Assembly (NCBI GenBank): GCA_022072405.1
Contig: JAJVHX010000012.1
Location: forward strand, 87,807 to 151,806
DNA: 64,000 nucleotides
Reading direction: 5' to 3'
Origin: Phycisphaerae bacterium
GTDB lineage: Bacteria > Planctomycetota > Phycisphaerae > UBA1845 > CAIVHJ01
Positions 10,546 through 20,390 of the stretch are shown piece after piece. A program made the translations under genes and the position numbers. The notes beneath the pieces were generated by a model. That model was not told the DNA's origin. It did no database searches and saw only the letters and a list, made by a program, of their open reading frames with translations. Position 1 is the stretch's first letter, and every line of letters begins with the position of its first letter.

Positions 10546-12657
10546 ATGACGTCACAGGCCAAAACCAGACCCTTATTTGATCCGCCACTGGTCAAGCAGG
10601 CGGTAATTGATTCCTTACGCAAGCTTGATCCTCGCCACCAGATACGCAACCCCGTTATGTTCACGGTGCTGGTGGGCGCGGTGATGACGTTGTTGCTATT
10701 TGTTCAAGCGGTGGCTGGTCAGGGTGAAGCACCCGCAGGTTTTATCCTGGCCATATCGCTGTGGCTGTGGTTTACCGTTATTTTTGCCAATTTTGCAGAA
10801 GCCATGGCCGAAGGGCGCGGCAAAGCTCAGGCGGATACATTACGTAAAAGCCGACAGTCCACTTTTGCGAAAGTCCTGGTGGATCAGAAATATGTTCCAG
10901 GAAAAACCAAACGCCCCTCCGGCGTGGTGGCCGATGGCCAGGTAGAGCCATATATCAGCGACGACCTGAAAAAAGAGATGATCGTTCTGGTCGAATCCGG
11001 CGAGATCATCCCGCTGGATGGTGAAGTGATTGAGGGCGTCGCCTCAGTGGATGAAAGTGCCATTACCGGCGAGAGCGCACCCGTGATCCGTGAAAGCGGC
11101 GGGGATCGCAGTGCCGTTACCGGTGGAACGCGTGTTTTATCCGATTGGATCATCATCCGTATCACCGCCAACCCGGGTGAAACGTTTCTCGACCGGATGA
11201 TCAGTCTGGTGGAAGGTGCCAAGCGTCAGAAGACGCCCAACGAAATTGCGCTCAATATACTTTTGGCCGTGATGACCATCGTATTTCTGATTGTTACGGC
11301 TACGCTGCTTCCTTATTCGCTCTTTACCGTTACCACCCTGGGACGGGGCTCAGTCGTTACCCTTACGGTTCTGGCGGCCTTGTTTGTCTGTCTGGCACCC
11401 ACCACCATCGGTGGTTTGCTCTCCGCCATCGGCATCGCCGGTATGGATCGCATGATTCAGGCCAACGTGATCGCCATGTCCGGCCGGGCGGTGGAAGCGG
11501 CTGGCGATGTGGATGTTCTGCTGCTGGATAAAACGGGCACGATTACGCTGGGCAATCGCCAGGCAACGGAATTTATTCCCGCACCCGGAGTGCGTCAGGA
11601 AGAGCTGGCCGATGCGGCCCAGCTTTCTTCACTGGCCGACGAAACGCCCGAAGGCCGCAGTATCGTGGCGCTCGCCAAGACCAAGTATGGATTGCGCGGC
11701 CGGGAAATTCATGACCGCAATCCGCAATTCATTCCCTTTTCGGCTCAGACGCGCATGAGCGGCGTTGATCTGGATCACCTGCAAATTCGCAAGGGAGCCA
11801 TGGACACCATCGAGCGGTTTGTAATCAGCCATCGAGGTCACTTGCCAGCTGAAGTGCGCGACCATGTTTTTCATATCGCCAAACAGGGCGGTACGCCGCT
11901 GGTGGTCGCCAGAAACGAAAAAGTACTCGGCACGATATTTCTAAAGGATATTGTCAAAGGAGGCATCCGCGAAAGATTCGCGCAGCTCCGCAATATGGGG
12001 ATCAAAACGGTGATGATCACCGGTGATAATCCCCTGACGGCGGCCAGCATCGCCGCGGAGGCCGGTGTGGATGATTTTCTGGCCGAGGCTACGCCCGAAG
12101 CCAAGCTTAAACTGATTCGCCAACATCAGGAAGGCGGGCGGCTGGTGGCGATGTGCGGTGACGGGACCAATGACGCACCGGCTCTGGCCCAGGCCGATGT
12201 GGCCGTGGCCATGAACACGGGTACACAGGCGGCCAAAGAGGCGGGCAACATGGTCGATCTGGATTCCAACCCCACCAAGTTGATTGAAGTGGTGGAAATC
12301 GGCAAACAACTGCTCATGACCCGCGGTTCGCTGACCACGTTCAGCATCGCCAACGACGTGTCCAAATATTTTGCGATCATTCCGGCTGCTTTTGTGGGCA
12401 CGTATCCGGCGTTGAGCAACCTCAATATCATGGGATTGACCACACCGCAGAGCGCGATTCTATCAGCCGTCATCTTTAATGCCGTCGTCATTATTTTTCT
12501 GATCCCGCTCGCGCTGCGCGGGGTTCACTATCGACCAGCCAAAGCACAGAACCTGTTAGTACGCAATCTCCTGGTTTACGGTCTGGGCGGGTTGATCGCG
12601 CCATTTATTGGCATCAAGTTGATTGACATGTTATTAGCGGCGCTGCACCTGGTGTGA
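10546..12657 (+). CDS. kdpB: K+-transporting P-type ATPase subunit KdpB
   Basis: KdpB is the ATP-hydrolysing P-type ATPase subunit that energises uptake through KdpA. The 703-residue sequence carries the actuator motif TGESAPV (about 180-186), the phosphorylation site [11 protein letters not shown] (about 328-338, with the acceptor Asp first) and the hinge motif [22 protein letters not shown] (about 539-560). The KdpB-specific ending with [15 protein letters not shown] and several membrane spans is present. The start has a GGTAAG-like upstream sequence 12 bases after kdpA. The frame ends GTG-TGA, and the next gene's ribosome-binding site GAGGA overlaps that end. Confidence 0.98.
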   Translation: MTSQAKTRPLFDPPLVKQAVIDSLRKLDPRHQIRNPVMFTVLVGAVMTLLLFVQAVAGQGEAPAGFILAISLWLWFTVIFANFAEAMAEGRGKAQADTLRKSRQSTFAKVLVDQKYVPGKTKRPSGVVADGQVEPYISDDLKKEMIVLVESGEIIPLDGEVIEGVASVDESAITGESAPVIRESGGDRSAVTGGTRVLSDWIIIRITANPGETFLDRMISLVEGAKRQKTPNEIALNILLAVMTIVFLIVTATLLPYSLFTVTTLGRGSVVTLTVLAALFVCLAPTTIGGLLSAIGIAGMDRMIQANVIAMSGRAVEAAGDVDVLLLDKTGTITLGNRQATEFIPAPGVRQEELADAAQLSSLADETPEGRSIVALAKTKYGLRGREIHDRNPQFIPFSAQTRMSGVDLDHLQIRKGAMDTIERFVISHRGHLPAEVRDHVFHIAKQGGTPLVVARNEKVLGTIFLKDIVKGGIRERFAQLRNMGIKTVMITGDNPLTAASIAAEAGVDDFLAEATPEAKLKLIRQHQEGGRLVAMCGDGTNDAPALAQADVAVAMNTGTQAAKEAGNMVDLDSNPTKLIEVVEIGKQLLMTRGSLTTFSIANDVSKYFAIIPAAFVGTYPALSNLNIMGLTTPQSAILSAVIFNAVVIIFLIPLALRGVHYRPAKAQNLLVRNLLVYGLGGLIAPFIGIKLIDMLLAALHLV

Positions 12658-12668
12658 GGAATTGGCCC

Positions 12669-13289
12669 ATGTTTCGTGAATTGATTATCTCCATACGAGC
12701 ATTGCTGGTTTTGACGGTTTTGACCGGAATATTGTATCCGCTGAGTATGACCCTGATCGCGCAGGTGATATTCCCCCACCAGGCTAATGGCAGCCTGGTG
12801 AACCGTGCGGGCCAGAATCTGTCATCGCCCGACGGATCGCAGGCGGGTTCGGCGCTGATTGGTCAGGCGTTTGACAGTCCCCAATATTTCTGGAGCCGCC
12901 CCTCGGCGACCGCGCCGCTCGCCTATAATGCGGCAGCGTCTACCGGCAGCAATCTGGCCATTGGCAATCCTGCTCAACTTGAAGCTGTCAAACAACGAAT
13001 AACAAAGCTGCGCGAAGCTGACCCCGGTAATAATCAACCGGTTCCGATTGATCTGATCACTGCCTCCGCCAGTGGTCTGGACCCGCACATCAGCCTCGCA
13101 GCCGCTGAGTATCAGGTTGCGCGCGTCGCACGTGTGCGCGGAATATCAGAAGAACAAATCCGAAAATTGGTTCGAGAAAATACCACGCCCCGGCAATGGG
13201 GAATCCTGGGTGAGCCGGTCGTGAATGTACTCCGGCTCAATCTGGCTTTGGATAAAGCATCTTCTGTTGAACACTCCGATGGTGCATGA
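12669..13289 (+). CDS. kdpC: K+-transporting ATPase subunit KdpC
   Basis: KdpC is the single-span accessory subunit needed for assembly and ATP affinity of the Kdp pump. I place the start at the ATG (MFRELIISIRALLVL) rather than the upstream GTG of the ORF track. GAGGA precedes this ATG by about eight bases, and the family normally starts at this point just before the membrane helix. Family motifs are present: VFPHQANGSLV-like, GSALIGQAFDSPQYFWSRPSA, and SASGLDPHISLAAAEYQVARVA near the C-terminus. At 206 residues it is slightly longer than usual, with a short C-terminal extension (LDKASSVEHSDGA). Confidence 0.96.
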   Translation: MFRELIISIRALLVLTVLTGILYPLSMTLIAQVIFPHQANGSLVNRAGQNLSSPDGSQAGSALIGQAFDSPQYFWSRPSATAPLAYNAAASTGSNLAIGNPAQLEAVKQRITKLREADPGNNQPVPIDLITASASGLDPHISLAAAEYQVARVARVRGISEEQIRKLVRENTTPRQWGILGEPVVNVLRLNLALDKASSVEHSDGA

Positions 13290-13314
13290 TTTAAAAGATA
13301 AGGTATAGCCGCCC

Positions 13315-13497
13315 ATGTGGTATGCGGCATTATTCATTGTCGGGTTTGTTTCCATTTCCTATTTATGGGTTTGGCTGCTGGCCTATGTCCTGACCGGTCA
13401 AACACCGCGCCTGAGAAAGAAAGAAGTTAGAAACCTCTGTGCTCTCTGTTTGTGCTGTCTGGCGCTTTGGGGATTGGGGGTGATGTGCCACCGATAA
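13315..13497 (+). CDS. Small two-span membrane protein downstream of kdpC
   Basis: The 60-residue frame encodes two hydrophobic helices (about residues 3-25 and 42-57) separated by a basic loop TPRLRKKEVRN. The second helix is Cys-rich (LCALCLCCLALWGLG). It starts 26 bases after kdpC and is in the operon direction. I do not recognise a family and see no strong ribosome-binding site. Its position suggests co-expression with the Kdp pump; the function is unknown. Confidence 0.5.
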   Translation: MWYAALFIVGFVSISYLWVWLLAYVLTGQTPRLRKKEVRNLCALCLCCLALWGLGVMCHR

Positions 13498-13735
13498 AGG
13501 TGTGCATGGTTTCCAGTGTAAACTGCATTCAGATCGCACAAGGGCGGGTATGGATGACTTACATCTCAATTCCGATCAGCGGCTATCCCACCTCAAAGCT
13601 CGGCAACCTCGCCCGGAAGCACATGAGATAATGCATTCAAGTATCGTATCTCACCCAAAAAAATATTCAGATGACCTTGCTGGTTGATTCGTTCTTATCG
13701 CACCGGTGGTTATAACCGATTAGCTGGATGCAATT

Positions 13736-13972
13736 ATGGATGATCTGACTCTATTCGGACTTCTGGCAGTGTCGGCCATGTTGATCTGTTATGCTTTTGA
13801 GAAGCGTAGCCATTGGTTTATATTCGGCTTTGCCTGTTCGTGTATACTCGCATCTTTGTATGGCTTTCTTCAAGGGGCCTGGCCATTTGGCCTGGTTGAG
13901 GCGGTATGGTCTCTCGTCGCCGGTCATCGCTGGATTACATTCCGCAAACGCCAGGACACAAAAAAAGGGTAG
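13736..13972 (+). CDS. Small conserved membrane protein (YGFLQGAWPFGLVEAVW family)
   Basis: This 78-residue protein has two or three hydrophobic segments and the phrase YGFLQGAWPFGLVEAVWSLVA, which I recall as a widespread small protein of unassigned function in many Gram-negative bacteria. Residues 3-20 (DLTLFGLLAVSAMLICYA) and 27-45 are likely helices, and a basic tail RKRQDTKKG follows. It lies in the gap between kdpC and the GT20 gene, in the same direction. No ribosome-binding site stands out. The family resemblance comes from memory, not from a search. Confidence 0.7.
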   Translation: MDDLTLFGLLAVSAMLICYAFEKRSHWFIFGFACSCILASLYGFLQGAWPFGLVEAVWSLVAGHRWITFRKRQDTKKG

Positions 13973-14043
13973 TTGGAAAGCACTTCATAGCAGTGCTTCA
14001 CGGAGCAATTCCTGAAGGATGTGGGCAGCCCCCGATGGCCCAT

Positions 14044-14066
14044 ATTACAAAACGATATTTTGTAAT
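14044..14066. promoter_or_regulatory. AT-rich inverted repeat ATTACAAAA-N5-TTTTGTAAT
   Basis: Two perfect 9-base arms flank CGATA. The element lies about 90 bases upstream of the GT20 gene, in the only long gap inside the kdp region. A shorter hairpin (AAGCAC...GTGCTT, near 13978-13998) lies just before it. The element could be an operator for the GT20-kdpD-kdpE segment or a processing or pausing hairpin. The symmetry is seen directly; the role is inference. Confidence 0.4.
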
Positions 14067-14152
14067 AACATACGCACTATACGATGATGGTTCCGGGTGA
14101 CTATTTTAGTCTGCGGTTATGACGATCATACTATATCATCCATGAGCAACTG

Positions 14153-15679
14153 ATGCCCACCATGCCTCTCAATTCAGATCAATTACCGGCAGGGCGAATA
14201 CTTGTTGTTTCGAACCGCGGGCCGCACGATTTTGTGTGGCGCGACGAACAATGGACCGCAACTAGAGCAGCCGGCGGCCTGGTGAGCATGATTGAGCCAC
14301 TGGCGCGGCGACCCGATGTCTCCTGGTATTGCTGCGTGTCTGAACCCCCCGATGCGGTGGAAGCCCGCGATTCGATTTACACTTTGGCTACGGACCAGAT
14401 CGACCCGGAACTCGGGGTCGTGCCGATCCCGGTGCCGGCCCGCGTATATAGGCAATACTACGGAGTGATCAGTAACGAGGTCCTCTGGATGTTGCAGCAT
14501 CATCTGGTCGGGCAGTTCGGTTATCAATATCTCGACGAGCGACGTCACCGGGCCTGGTTCGAGGGCTATCTGGAGGCGAATCGGCGGATAGCCGACGCCA
14601 TCATCGTGGCCCACGAACCGATACGCGCCCTGTTGATCCAGGATTATCACCTTTACCCGCTGCCTCAACTCCTGCGGCCACACTTTCCGCGAACACCGAT
14701 CCTGCACTTCACCCACATTCCTTTTCCCGATCCGCCCACGCTGCGACTGATACCCAGAGCGTGGCGTCAGGTCATTCTGGAAGGGCTCCTGGGTGCCGAC
14801 GTGGTCGGGATGCAGACCCAATCCGATGTGCGCAACTTCCGACTGGCGTGCGAGGAATTTCTGGGAGCAGTGGTGGACGGTGCGCGATCGAACGTTTTGG
14901 CCGCAGATGGCCGATGGGTCCGGGTCCGGGTATTTCCGGCGAGTACCGATCCAGCCGCTTTGCAGGAGATCATGCAATCTGCTGAGGTCCGTGAAGCAGC
15001 AGCGCGATTGCGCAGGGATGCTTCGGTTATGACGGTGGTCCGAGTGGATCGGGTGGATCCCAGTAAAAATCAGATTATCGGATTTATGGCTTATGAGCGG
15101 CTGCTTGAGTTGCGGCCGGAGCTGGTTGGTCGTGTGCAATTCCGCGCCTTTCTCATTCCCTCGCGAACGGACATGAGCGTATATCGCGAATATCATGAAG
15201 CGGTGAATGGCGTCATCGATCGAATCAACCAGCGCTTTGGCAGGAATGATACGACCGGGCGAGCAGCAGTGGAGGTTTTCTATACCAACAATCGCGAGCA
15301 GGCTTTGGCCGCTCTGGCCGACTGTGATATTCTACTGGCGAACTCGCGGGAAGACGGCATGAACCTGGTCGTCAAGGAATGGGCCGTTGTTTCGCAGCGT
15401 CCCGGAGTCGTTATTGTCTCCGAAACGGCAGGAGTAGCTGCTGAAACCGGCAACGACGCTTTATTGATTTCGCCTCTGGATGTGGAAGGAACCGCCCGGG
15501 CGATGGCCGCCGCTCTGGACATGCCGAATGCGGAACGTGCCGTTCGGCTCCAGCGGATTCGATCCGGTGTGCTGGATTGGACCGCCGAGCGCTGGCTATC
15601 CGCACAACTGACCGAACTATTGCCCGGAGAGAATATGGTATCATCTGGTACAGATCGACGGCGTATAGCAATCGAGTAG
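14153..15679 (+). CDS. GT20 glycosyltransferase, trehalose-6-phosphate-synthase-like
   Basis: The 508-residue protein belongs to glycosyltransferase family 20, whose best-known member OtsA makes trehalose-6-phosphate from a nucleotide-glucose and glucose-6-phosphate. Seen motifs are VVSNRGP at the N-terminus (OtsA usually has SNRL or SNRI), LIQDYHLYPLPQLLR, HFTHIPFPDP, VDRVDPSKN for nucleotide-sugar binding, and REDGMNLVVKEW near the C-terminus. The exact product is uncertain because the SNRGP variant and related glucosyl-solute synthases cannot be separated by eye, and no phosphatase domain or otsB-like gene is nearby. The stop is three bases from the kdpD start, so it is almost certainly co-translated with the potassium sensor, linking two osmotic responses. 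Met4 (14162) is an alternative start. Confidence 0.85.
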   Translation: MPTMPLNSDQLPAGRILVVSNRGPHDFVWRDEQWTATRAAGGLVSMIEPLARRPDVSWYCCVSEPPDAVEARDSIYTLATDQIDPELGVVPIPVPARVYRQYYGVISNEVLWMLQHHLVGQFGYQYLDERRHRAWFEGYLEANRRIADAIIVAHEPIRALLIQDYHLYPLPQLLRPHFPRTPILHFTHIPFPDPPTLRLIPRAWRQVILEGLLGADVVGMQTQSDVRNFRLACEEFLGAVVDGARSNVLAADGRWVRVRVFPASTDPAALQEIMQSAEVREAAARLRRDASVMTVVRVDRVDPSKNQIIGFMAYERLLELRPELVGRVQFRAFLIPSRTDMSVYREYHEAVNGVIDRINQRFGRNDTTGRAAVEVFYTNNREQALAALADCDILLANSREDGMNLVVKEWAVVSQRPGVVIVSETAGVAAETGNDALLISPLDVEGTARAMAAALDMPNAERAVRLQRIRSGVLDWTAERWLSAQLTELLPGENMVSSGTDRRRIAIE

Positions 15680-15682
15680 CTC

Positions 15683-18376
15683 ATGTCAGAAGACCGCCCC
15701 AATCCGGACCAATTACTATCACACCTGCAGGCGCAGGAGCCCAACGCGCCGCGGGGAAGACTGAAAGTATTTCTGGGCATGTGCGCCGGTGTCGGTAAAA
15801 CCTACGCCATGCTTCTGGAAGCACACGAGAAAATGCGTTCGGGCATGGATGTTGTGGCGGGATATGTCGAAACCCACCGCCGTGTTGAGACGCAAGCCTT
15901 GCTGAAAGACCTGGAGCAATTGCCGCGGTTGGAGATCAGTTATCGCGGCGTGCAGCTGCAGGAGTTCAATCTCGATGCCGCTCTGTTGCGTAAACCGCGT
16001 TTGATTCTCGTTGATGAGCTGGCTCACACTAACGCCGAAGGCTCCCGGCATTCCAAGCGCTGGCAGGATGTGGTCGAGCTTCTTGAAGCGGGCATCGATG
16101 TGGTGACCACGTTAAACGTGCAGCACATTGAATCGCTCAATGACGTCATTGCCAAGATCACCGGTATCATCATCCGCGAGACGGTACCGGACTCTATTAT
16201 CGAACGGGCAGACGAAATTGAATTGGTGGATCTGCCGCCCGATGATCTGCTGCAGCGTCTGAAGGAAGGCAAAGTATATCTGCCTCAACAGGTGGAGCGG
16301 GCGGTCGATCATTTTTTTAAACGTGAGAGCCTGGTTGCTCTGCGGGAACTGGCCCTGCGAACTACCGCCCAGCAGGTTAACCGCCAGGTGCAAATGGAAC
16401 GTGCCGTCTCCGGGACCACAAAGACCTGGCCGACAGATGAACGACTGCTCGTCTGTGTCGGGCCCAGCCCGCTCTCGGCCCGGGTGATTCGTACCGCCCG
16501 GCGTATGGCTTCGGCGATGCAAGCGACATGGCTGGCGGTAGCGGTCGAAAGCCCGACGCTGACCGGACCGCCGCTGGATCATCTGCGAAGAAACCTGCGT
16601 TTAGCGGAGCGACTCGGAGCGCAAGTTCATACGCTGGTCGGGGAGCAGGTAGCCGACGAGATTGTGGCCTTTGCCAAATCCAACAACATCACCAAAATCA
16701 TGATCGGTAAACCTGCGGGGCCTATCTGGCGGGAGTGGTTACGCGGTTCAGTGATTGAAACCGTCATCCGCAATAGCGGTGATATCGATGTGCTCGTGGT
16801 GAAAGGTGAGGCGGAGGGCAATGGATCACCAGACGCACCGATCAATTTGAAAATATCAACCCCGCCGTACTTGTGGGTTCTGCTGGTCCTGGGGGTGTGC
16901 ACCGCGATCGCTAAATTAATGTCCCCCTTTTTTTCACCGGTTAATCTTACCATGATCTACATGGCCGGTGTGGTGTTTGCTTCGATCCGATTGGGTATCG
17001 GGCCGGCCATAATGGCCTCGGTTCTGTCGCCGCTGCTCTTCAATTTTTTCTTTACCGAACCCTACCACTCGTTTGTCGTCCGGGATACGCAATATATTTT
17101 TACATTAATAGTCATGCTGGTCATTGGCTTGATTATCAGCGGTTTGACCCAGCGCGTTCAACGTCAGACTCAGGCGTTACGCTCCCGATATCTGCGAACT
17201 ATTTCGCTTTATTTCATGAGCCGACAACTGGCCGGGGCGGCTGATCGAGACACGCTGATTAAAATATCCACCCGGCATGTCGGCGATGTATTCCAATGTG
17301 AGACGGTCATTTTTGAGGCCGAACCAAACAGTCAGCTGGAACCGCGACATGCCGCTCCGAGCAGCTTCGCCCATATTCCTTCCGAACAGGCCACCGCGCA
17401 CTGGGTCTTCGAACACCAGCAATGGGCCGGATGCCATACGGATACGCTGCGAAGTGCCCAGGCTCTTTATATCCCGCTCACCACTTCAGCCCGAAAGCTG
17501 GGAGTGGTGGCCCTGCGTCCGCGACAGGCGACCTTTACACTCGATCCGGAACAACGCCACTTACTGGAAAGTTTTATAGCGCAACTGGCCATCGCCCTCG
17601 AACGCACACTGCTGGTCCAGGAAGCACAGAAAGCCCAGGTCCAGGCTGAATCTGAGCAACTGCGCAGCGCCTTGCTCAGTTGCGTGTCCCATGACCTGCG
17701 GACGCCGCTGGCCTCGATTACCGGCGCTGCCAGCACGTTATTGGAAAGCCCGCAACCCATATCAGAACAGACCCGCAACGAATTGCTGCGCTCCATCAGC
17801 GAAGAAGGGGCGCGGTTGAATCACCTGGTGGGCAAGCTGCTGGATATGACCCGCCTCGAATCCGGTTCACTGGTCCTGCAGCAGGATTGGTATCCGCTGG
17901 ATGAAATCGTCGGTTCCGCACTGGAGCGATTACGGGATATAACTTCTCATCATCGCATCCAAATTGAGCTGCCGCCAGATTTACCGCTGCTGTTTGTTGA
18001 CGGGGTTTTGCTGGGTGAAGTGTTTATCAATCTGCTGGAAAACGGCGTCAAGTATACGCCCCCGGGTAGTACCATCACGATTCGGTCAGAAATGTTGGCG
18101 GGCATGATACGCATCGTCGTGGAAGACGATGGGCCAGGTCTCCAGCCCGGAACAGAAGAAGCCATATTTCATCGTTTTGTGCGTGCCCCGGCCGACCATT
18201 CACCAACGGGTACGGGCTTGGGTTTAGCCATCTGCAAGGCGATCGTTCGACTTCACGGCGGGCAGATCGGTGCTGAAAATCGACCCGCCGGAGGAGCCCG
18301 ATTCTGGCTGACGCTTCCCCAACGCTCGCAGCCGGATTTCATGGCCACTCTGGATCATGCGGAGGCGCTGCGGTGA
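15683..18376 (+). CDS. kdpD: Osmosensitive K+ sensor histidine kinase KdpD
   Basis: KdpD is the membrane sensor kinase that controls kdp expression through KdpE. The 897 residues show the full family layout: an N-terminal KdpD domain with Walker A GMCAGVGKT (residues 32-40) and the VDELAHTN motif, a universal-stress-protein-like domain (about 250-370), four closely spaced membrane helices (about 393-495), a GAF-like region (about 520-650), the phospho-acceptor CVSHDLRTPL (His near 670), the N-box NLLENGVKYTPPG (about 783) and DDGPGLQPG. It begins three bases after the GT20 stop and overlaps kdpE by four bases. All catalytic elements are present. Confidence 0.97.
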   Translation: MSEDRPNPDQLLSHLQAQEPNAPRGRLKVFLGMCAGVGKTYAMLLEAHEKMRSGMDVVAGYVETHRRVETQALLKDLEQLPRLEISYRGVQLQEFNLDAALLRKPRLILVDELAHTNAEGSRHSKRWQDVVELLEAGIDVVTTLNVQHIESLNDVIAKITGIIIRETVPDSIIERADEIELVDLPPDDLLQRLKEGKVYLPQQVERAVDHFFKRESLVALRELALRTTAQQVNRQVQMERAVSGTTKTWPTDERLLVCVGPSPLSARVIRTARRMASAMQATWLAVAVESPTLTGPPLDHLRRNLRLAERLGAQVHTLVGEQVADEIVAFAKSNNITKIMIGKPAGPIWREWLRGSVIETVIRNSGDIDVLVVKGEAEGNGSPDAPINLKISTPPYLWVLLVLGVCTAIAKLMSPFFSPVNLTMIYMAGVVFASIRLGIGPAIMASVLSPLLFNFFFTEPYHSFVVRDTQYIFTLIVMLVIGLIISGLTQRVQRQTQALRSRYLRTISLYFMSRQLAGAADRDTLIKISTRHVGDVFQCETVIFEAEPNSQLEPRHAAPSSFAHIPSEQATAHWVFEHQQWAGCHTDTLRSAQALYIPLTTSARKLGVVALRPRQATFTLDPEQRHLLESFIAQLAIALERTLLVQEAQKAQVQAESEQLRSALLSCVSHDLRTPLASITGAASTLLESPQPISEQTRNELLRSISEEGARLNHLVGKLLDMTRLESGSLVLQQDWYPLDEIVGSALERLRDITSHHRIQIELPPDLPLLFVDGVLLGEVFINLLENGVKYTPPGSTITIRSEMLAGMIRIVVEDDGPGLQPGTEEAIFHRFVRAPADHSPTGTGLGLAICKAIVRLHGGQIGAENRPAGGARFWLTLPQRSQPDFMATLDHAEALR

Positions 18377-19071
18377 ATTCCTCGCCCATGACCATCCTGG
18401 TGATCGAGGATGAAGTTCCGATTCGGCGTTTTTTACGACCTGCCATCGAAGCCGCCGGTTATCGTCTGGTGGAATGTGGCACGGGCAAAGACGGCATTTT
18501 GCAGGCTTCGCAGGCCCATCCCGGTCTGGTGATTCTGGATCTGGGTTTGCCGGATATCGATGGCCTGGAGGTGATCAAACAAATTCGTGAATGGTCGAAA
18601 ATCCCCATCATCATTCTTTCTGCGAGAGGCATCGAAACGCAGAAAGTCGCCGCCCTGGATGCAGGGGCCGATGATTATATTCAAAAGCCGTTTGGCGTGG
18701 CGGAGCTGATGGCGCGTATTCGCGTAGCCTTGCGGCATTATCATTCCGTGCAGCAGACGGAGTCCGCTCCCATCATCCAGGCCGGTCAGATCAGTATTGA
18801 TTTAACTCGTCGGGAAGTTCGTCGAAACGGGGCTTTGGTCCACCTGACACCATTGGAATATCAACTTCTGACCACCCTGGTCAAACACTCCGGGTTAGTC
18901 ATGACCCAGCGACAGCTTTTACACGATGTCTGGGGCCCCGGTCATGCCGATGAATCACATTATTTACGGATTTATATGCGCCAGCTGCGCCAAAAATTGG
19001 AAGATAATCCCGCCAATCCCCAACACCTGATCACCGAGGCCGGAGTTGGGTATCGTTTTCGTGTCGAATAA
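18373..19071 (+). CDS. kdpE: KDP operon response regulator KdpE
   Basis: KdpE is an OmpR-family response regulator. The receiver domain has the acidic pair IEDE, the phospho-acceptor Asp in LVILDLGLPDIDG (near residue 56), and the conserved Lys in DDYIQKPFG. The C-terminal winged helix shows LTPLEYQLLTTLVKHSG and the DESHYLRIYMRQLRQKLE recognition region typical of KdpE. The start is either GTG at 18373, which overlaps the kdpD stop as GTGA, or ATG at 18388 (MTILVIEDE), which matches family N-termini better. It is the last gene of the kdp region, and it converges on the Y-family polymerase gene. Confidence 0.96.
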   Translation: MNSSPMTILVIEDEVPIRRFLRPAIEAAGYRLVECGTGKDGILQASQAHPGLVILDLGLPDIDGLEVIKQIREWSKIPIIILSARGIETQKVAALDAGADDYIQKPFGVAELMARIRVALRHYHSVQQTESAPIIQAGQISIDLTRREVRRNGALVHLTPLEYQLLTTLVKHSGLVMTQRQLLHDVWGPGHADESHYLRIYMRQLRQKLEDNPANPQHLITEAGVGYRFRVE

Positions 19072-19110
19072 CTTCCCTAACGGCCATTCTCCCATCATAA
19101 TCGATCAAAA

Positions 19111-19164
19111 AATCATGAAGACCGCTCTCTGACGGTCACGCTCGGTGAAACTTTACCAGTACCC
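19111..19164 (+). repeat. Dispersed palindromic repeat, family ACCGCTCCCTGACGG, copy 1
   Basis: The segment holds the core GAAGACCGCTCTCTGACGGTC followed by ACGCTCGGTGAAAC and TTTACCAGTACCC. The same core occurs at 24545 and 53531. The GACCG and CGGTC parts can pair. This copy has the right flank seen in copy 3 (TTTACCAGTACCC) but no matching left arm, so it looks truncated. It lies between the convergent kdpE and polymerase genes, and may serve as a transcription end for both. Confidence 0.75.
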
Positions 19165-19175
19165 GATGGTCTTCG

Positions 19176-20390
19176 TCACGCCTTCAAATCCAGATCGGGG
19201 ATTTGGCTGAAGGCGATTTTCACCGGGGCCATTTCCTGAACATGAATCGCCCCGCCCAGAAACGCGGCCATGGTTCCATAACGCCGGTTGATCTGATCGA
19301 CGGCTTGCCAGAGCCGGGTCCGCTTCTGGTCCGACTCCATGAGTGGAATCGTTGCCGACGCTTCGGCTACCAGATCGAACAAGGCCATGCCGACCTGTAA
19401 GGGCTTATGGTGGGTAGGGCAAGTGGGCCACAGGCGATTGATCGCCTCCACGATCGTCGTGGTATCCTGTGAGGGGCCCAAGTGGGTCTGGTCCTGCCAG
19501 GAACCACCGTCCAGAAAGCGCACGAATACCGATAGCTGTTGAGCCCAGTAACGGTAGTGGCGCAGTCGGGCGGCGGCTTTGTGGGTCAGCCGGATCAGAA
19601 TATCATGGGCCAGCGGCAGAGTCCGGAATTTGGGCGCCAGTACCCGCGTATGGCCGACCTGCCGCTTATGAACCGGCAGCTCCGGCAGGGAGTCACCGCG
19701 CAGGTTGTGATACCACACCGTGCCCAGCAATGATTGCCAGATTTCCCGCATTCGTTCCTCAGCTTGTCCACATAGCTGGGCAACCGTAAATATCCCGGCC
19801 TTATTCAATCGCCGGGTCATGCGCTTGGCGATACCGGGCAGGTCATCCAGTTTCAAAGAATATAGTTTATGAGGTAGTTCCTCCTTGCGGATGATGGTCA
19901 ACCCATCCGGCTTCTGCATATCGCTGGCTACCTTCGCTAAGAACCGATTGGGAGCCAGTCCCACTGAACAGCGGAGAGATTGACCTACCCGTTCATAGAC
20001 GGTGTTCTTTACCTTCTGAGCCAGACGTACCGCCTGATCCAGTTCCCGCTCCGGTCCCATCAGCTTGCAACTCATTTCGTCGATGGAGTGGATGGCGTCC
20101 ACATGCAGGCAGGACTCAACCGCTTCGACGATCTGGTGATGCAGGCGGACGTAGAGTTCCGGTCGGCCTTCCACCACGATCAGGCCGGGGCACATCCGGC
20201 GGGCTTCGCGGATGCCGGTCCCGGTCTTGATTCCGAATCCTTTGGCTTCATAGCTGGCTGCGATGCAGCAGGTGGAATCGGTATCCATGGGGGCGATGAC
20301 TACCGGCTTGTTTCGTAACTCAGGCCGTAATTGCTGCTCGCAACTGGCGAAGTAGGCATTCATGTCCAGGAATAGGAAATTCAGACTCAT
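19176..20390 (-). CDS. Y-family DNA polymerase (DinB/UmuC-like)
   Basis: This is a translesion DNA polymerase of the Y family. The catalytic segments are visible: FLFLDMNAYFASCEQQL (first acidic residue; the DMNAYFASCE form is closer to UmuC than to classic DinB), AASYEAKGFGIKTGTGIREA, and SIDEMS with the second acidic pair. The helix-hairpin-helix-like region KLDDLPGIAKRMTRRL and a little-finger domain (about 230-350) follow. I start at the ATG giving MSLNFLFLDMNAYF rather than the ORF-track Met 17 residues upstream, because the family begins just before the first catalytic Asp. The length of 404 residues suits DinB-like enzymes. A beta-clamp binding motif was not identified at the C-terminus. 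It appears monocistronic. Confidence 0.9.
   Translation of the reverse strand: MSLNFLFLDMNAYFASCEQQLRPELRNKPVVIAPMDTDSTCCIAASYEAKGFGIKTGTGIREARRMCPGLIVVEGRPELYVRLHHQIVEAVESCLHVDAIHSIDEMSCKLMGPERELDQAVRLAQKVKNTVYERVGQSLRCSVGLAPNRFLAKVASDMQKPDGLTIIRKEELPHKLYSLKLDDLPGIAKRMTRRLNKAGIFTVAQLCGQAEERMREIWQSLLGTVWYHNLRGDSLPELPVHKRQVGHTRVLAPKFRTLPLAHDILIRLTHKAAARLRHYRYWAQQLSVFVRFLDGGSWQDQTHLGPSQDTTTIVEAINRLWPTCPTHHKPLQVGMALFDLVAEASATIPLMESDQKRTRLWQAVDQINRRYGTMAAFLGGAIHVQEMAPVKIAFSQIPDLDLKA

Noticed and set aside
13502-13687. 61-residue frame between the two small membrane proteins in the kdp region
   Set aside because: No ribosome-binding site, mixed polar composition and no resemblance to any family; treated as intergenic.
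14183-15196. 337-residue minus-strand frame opposite the GT20 gene
   Set aside because: It is covered by a gene with clear GT20 motifs; the mirror frame has none.
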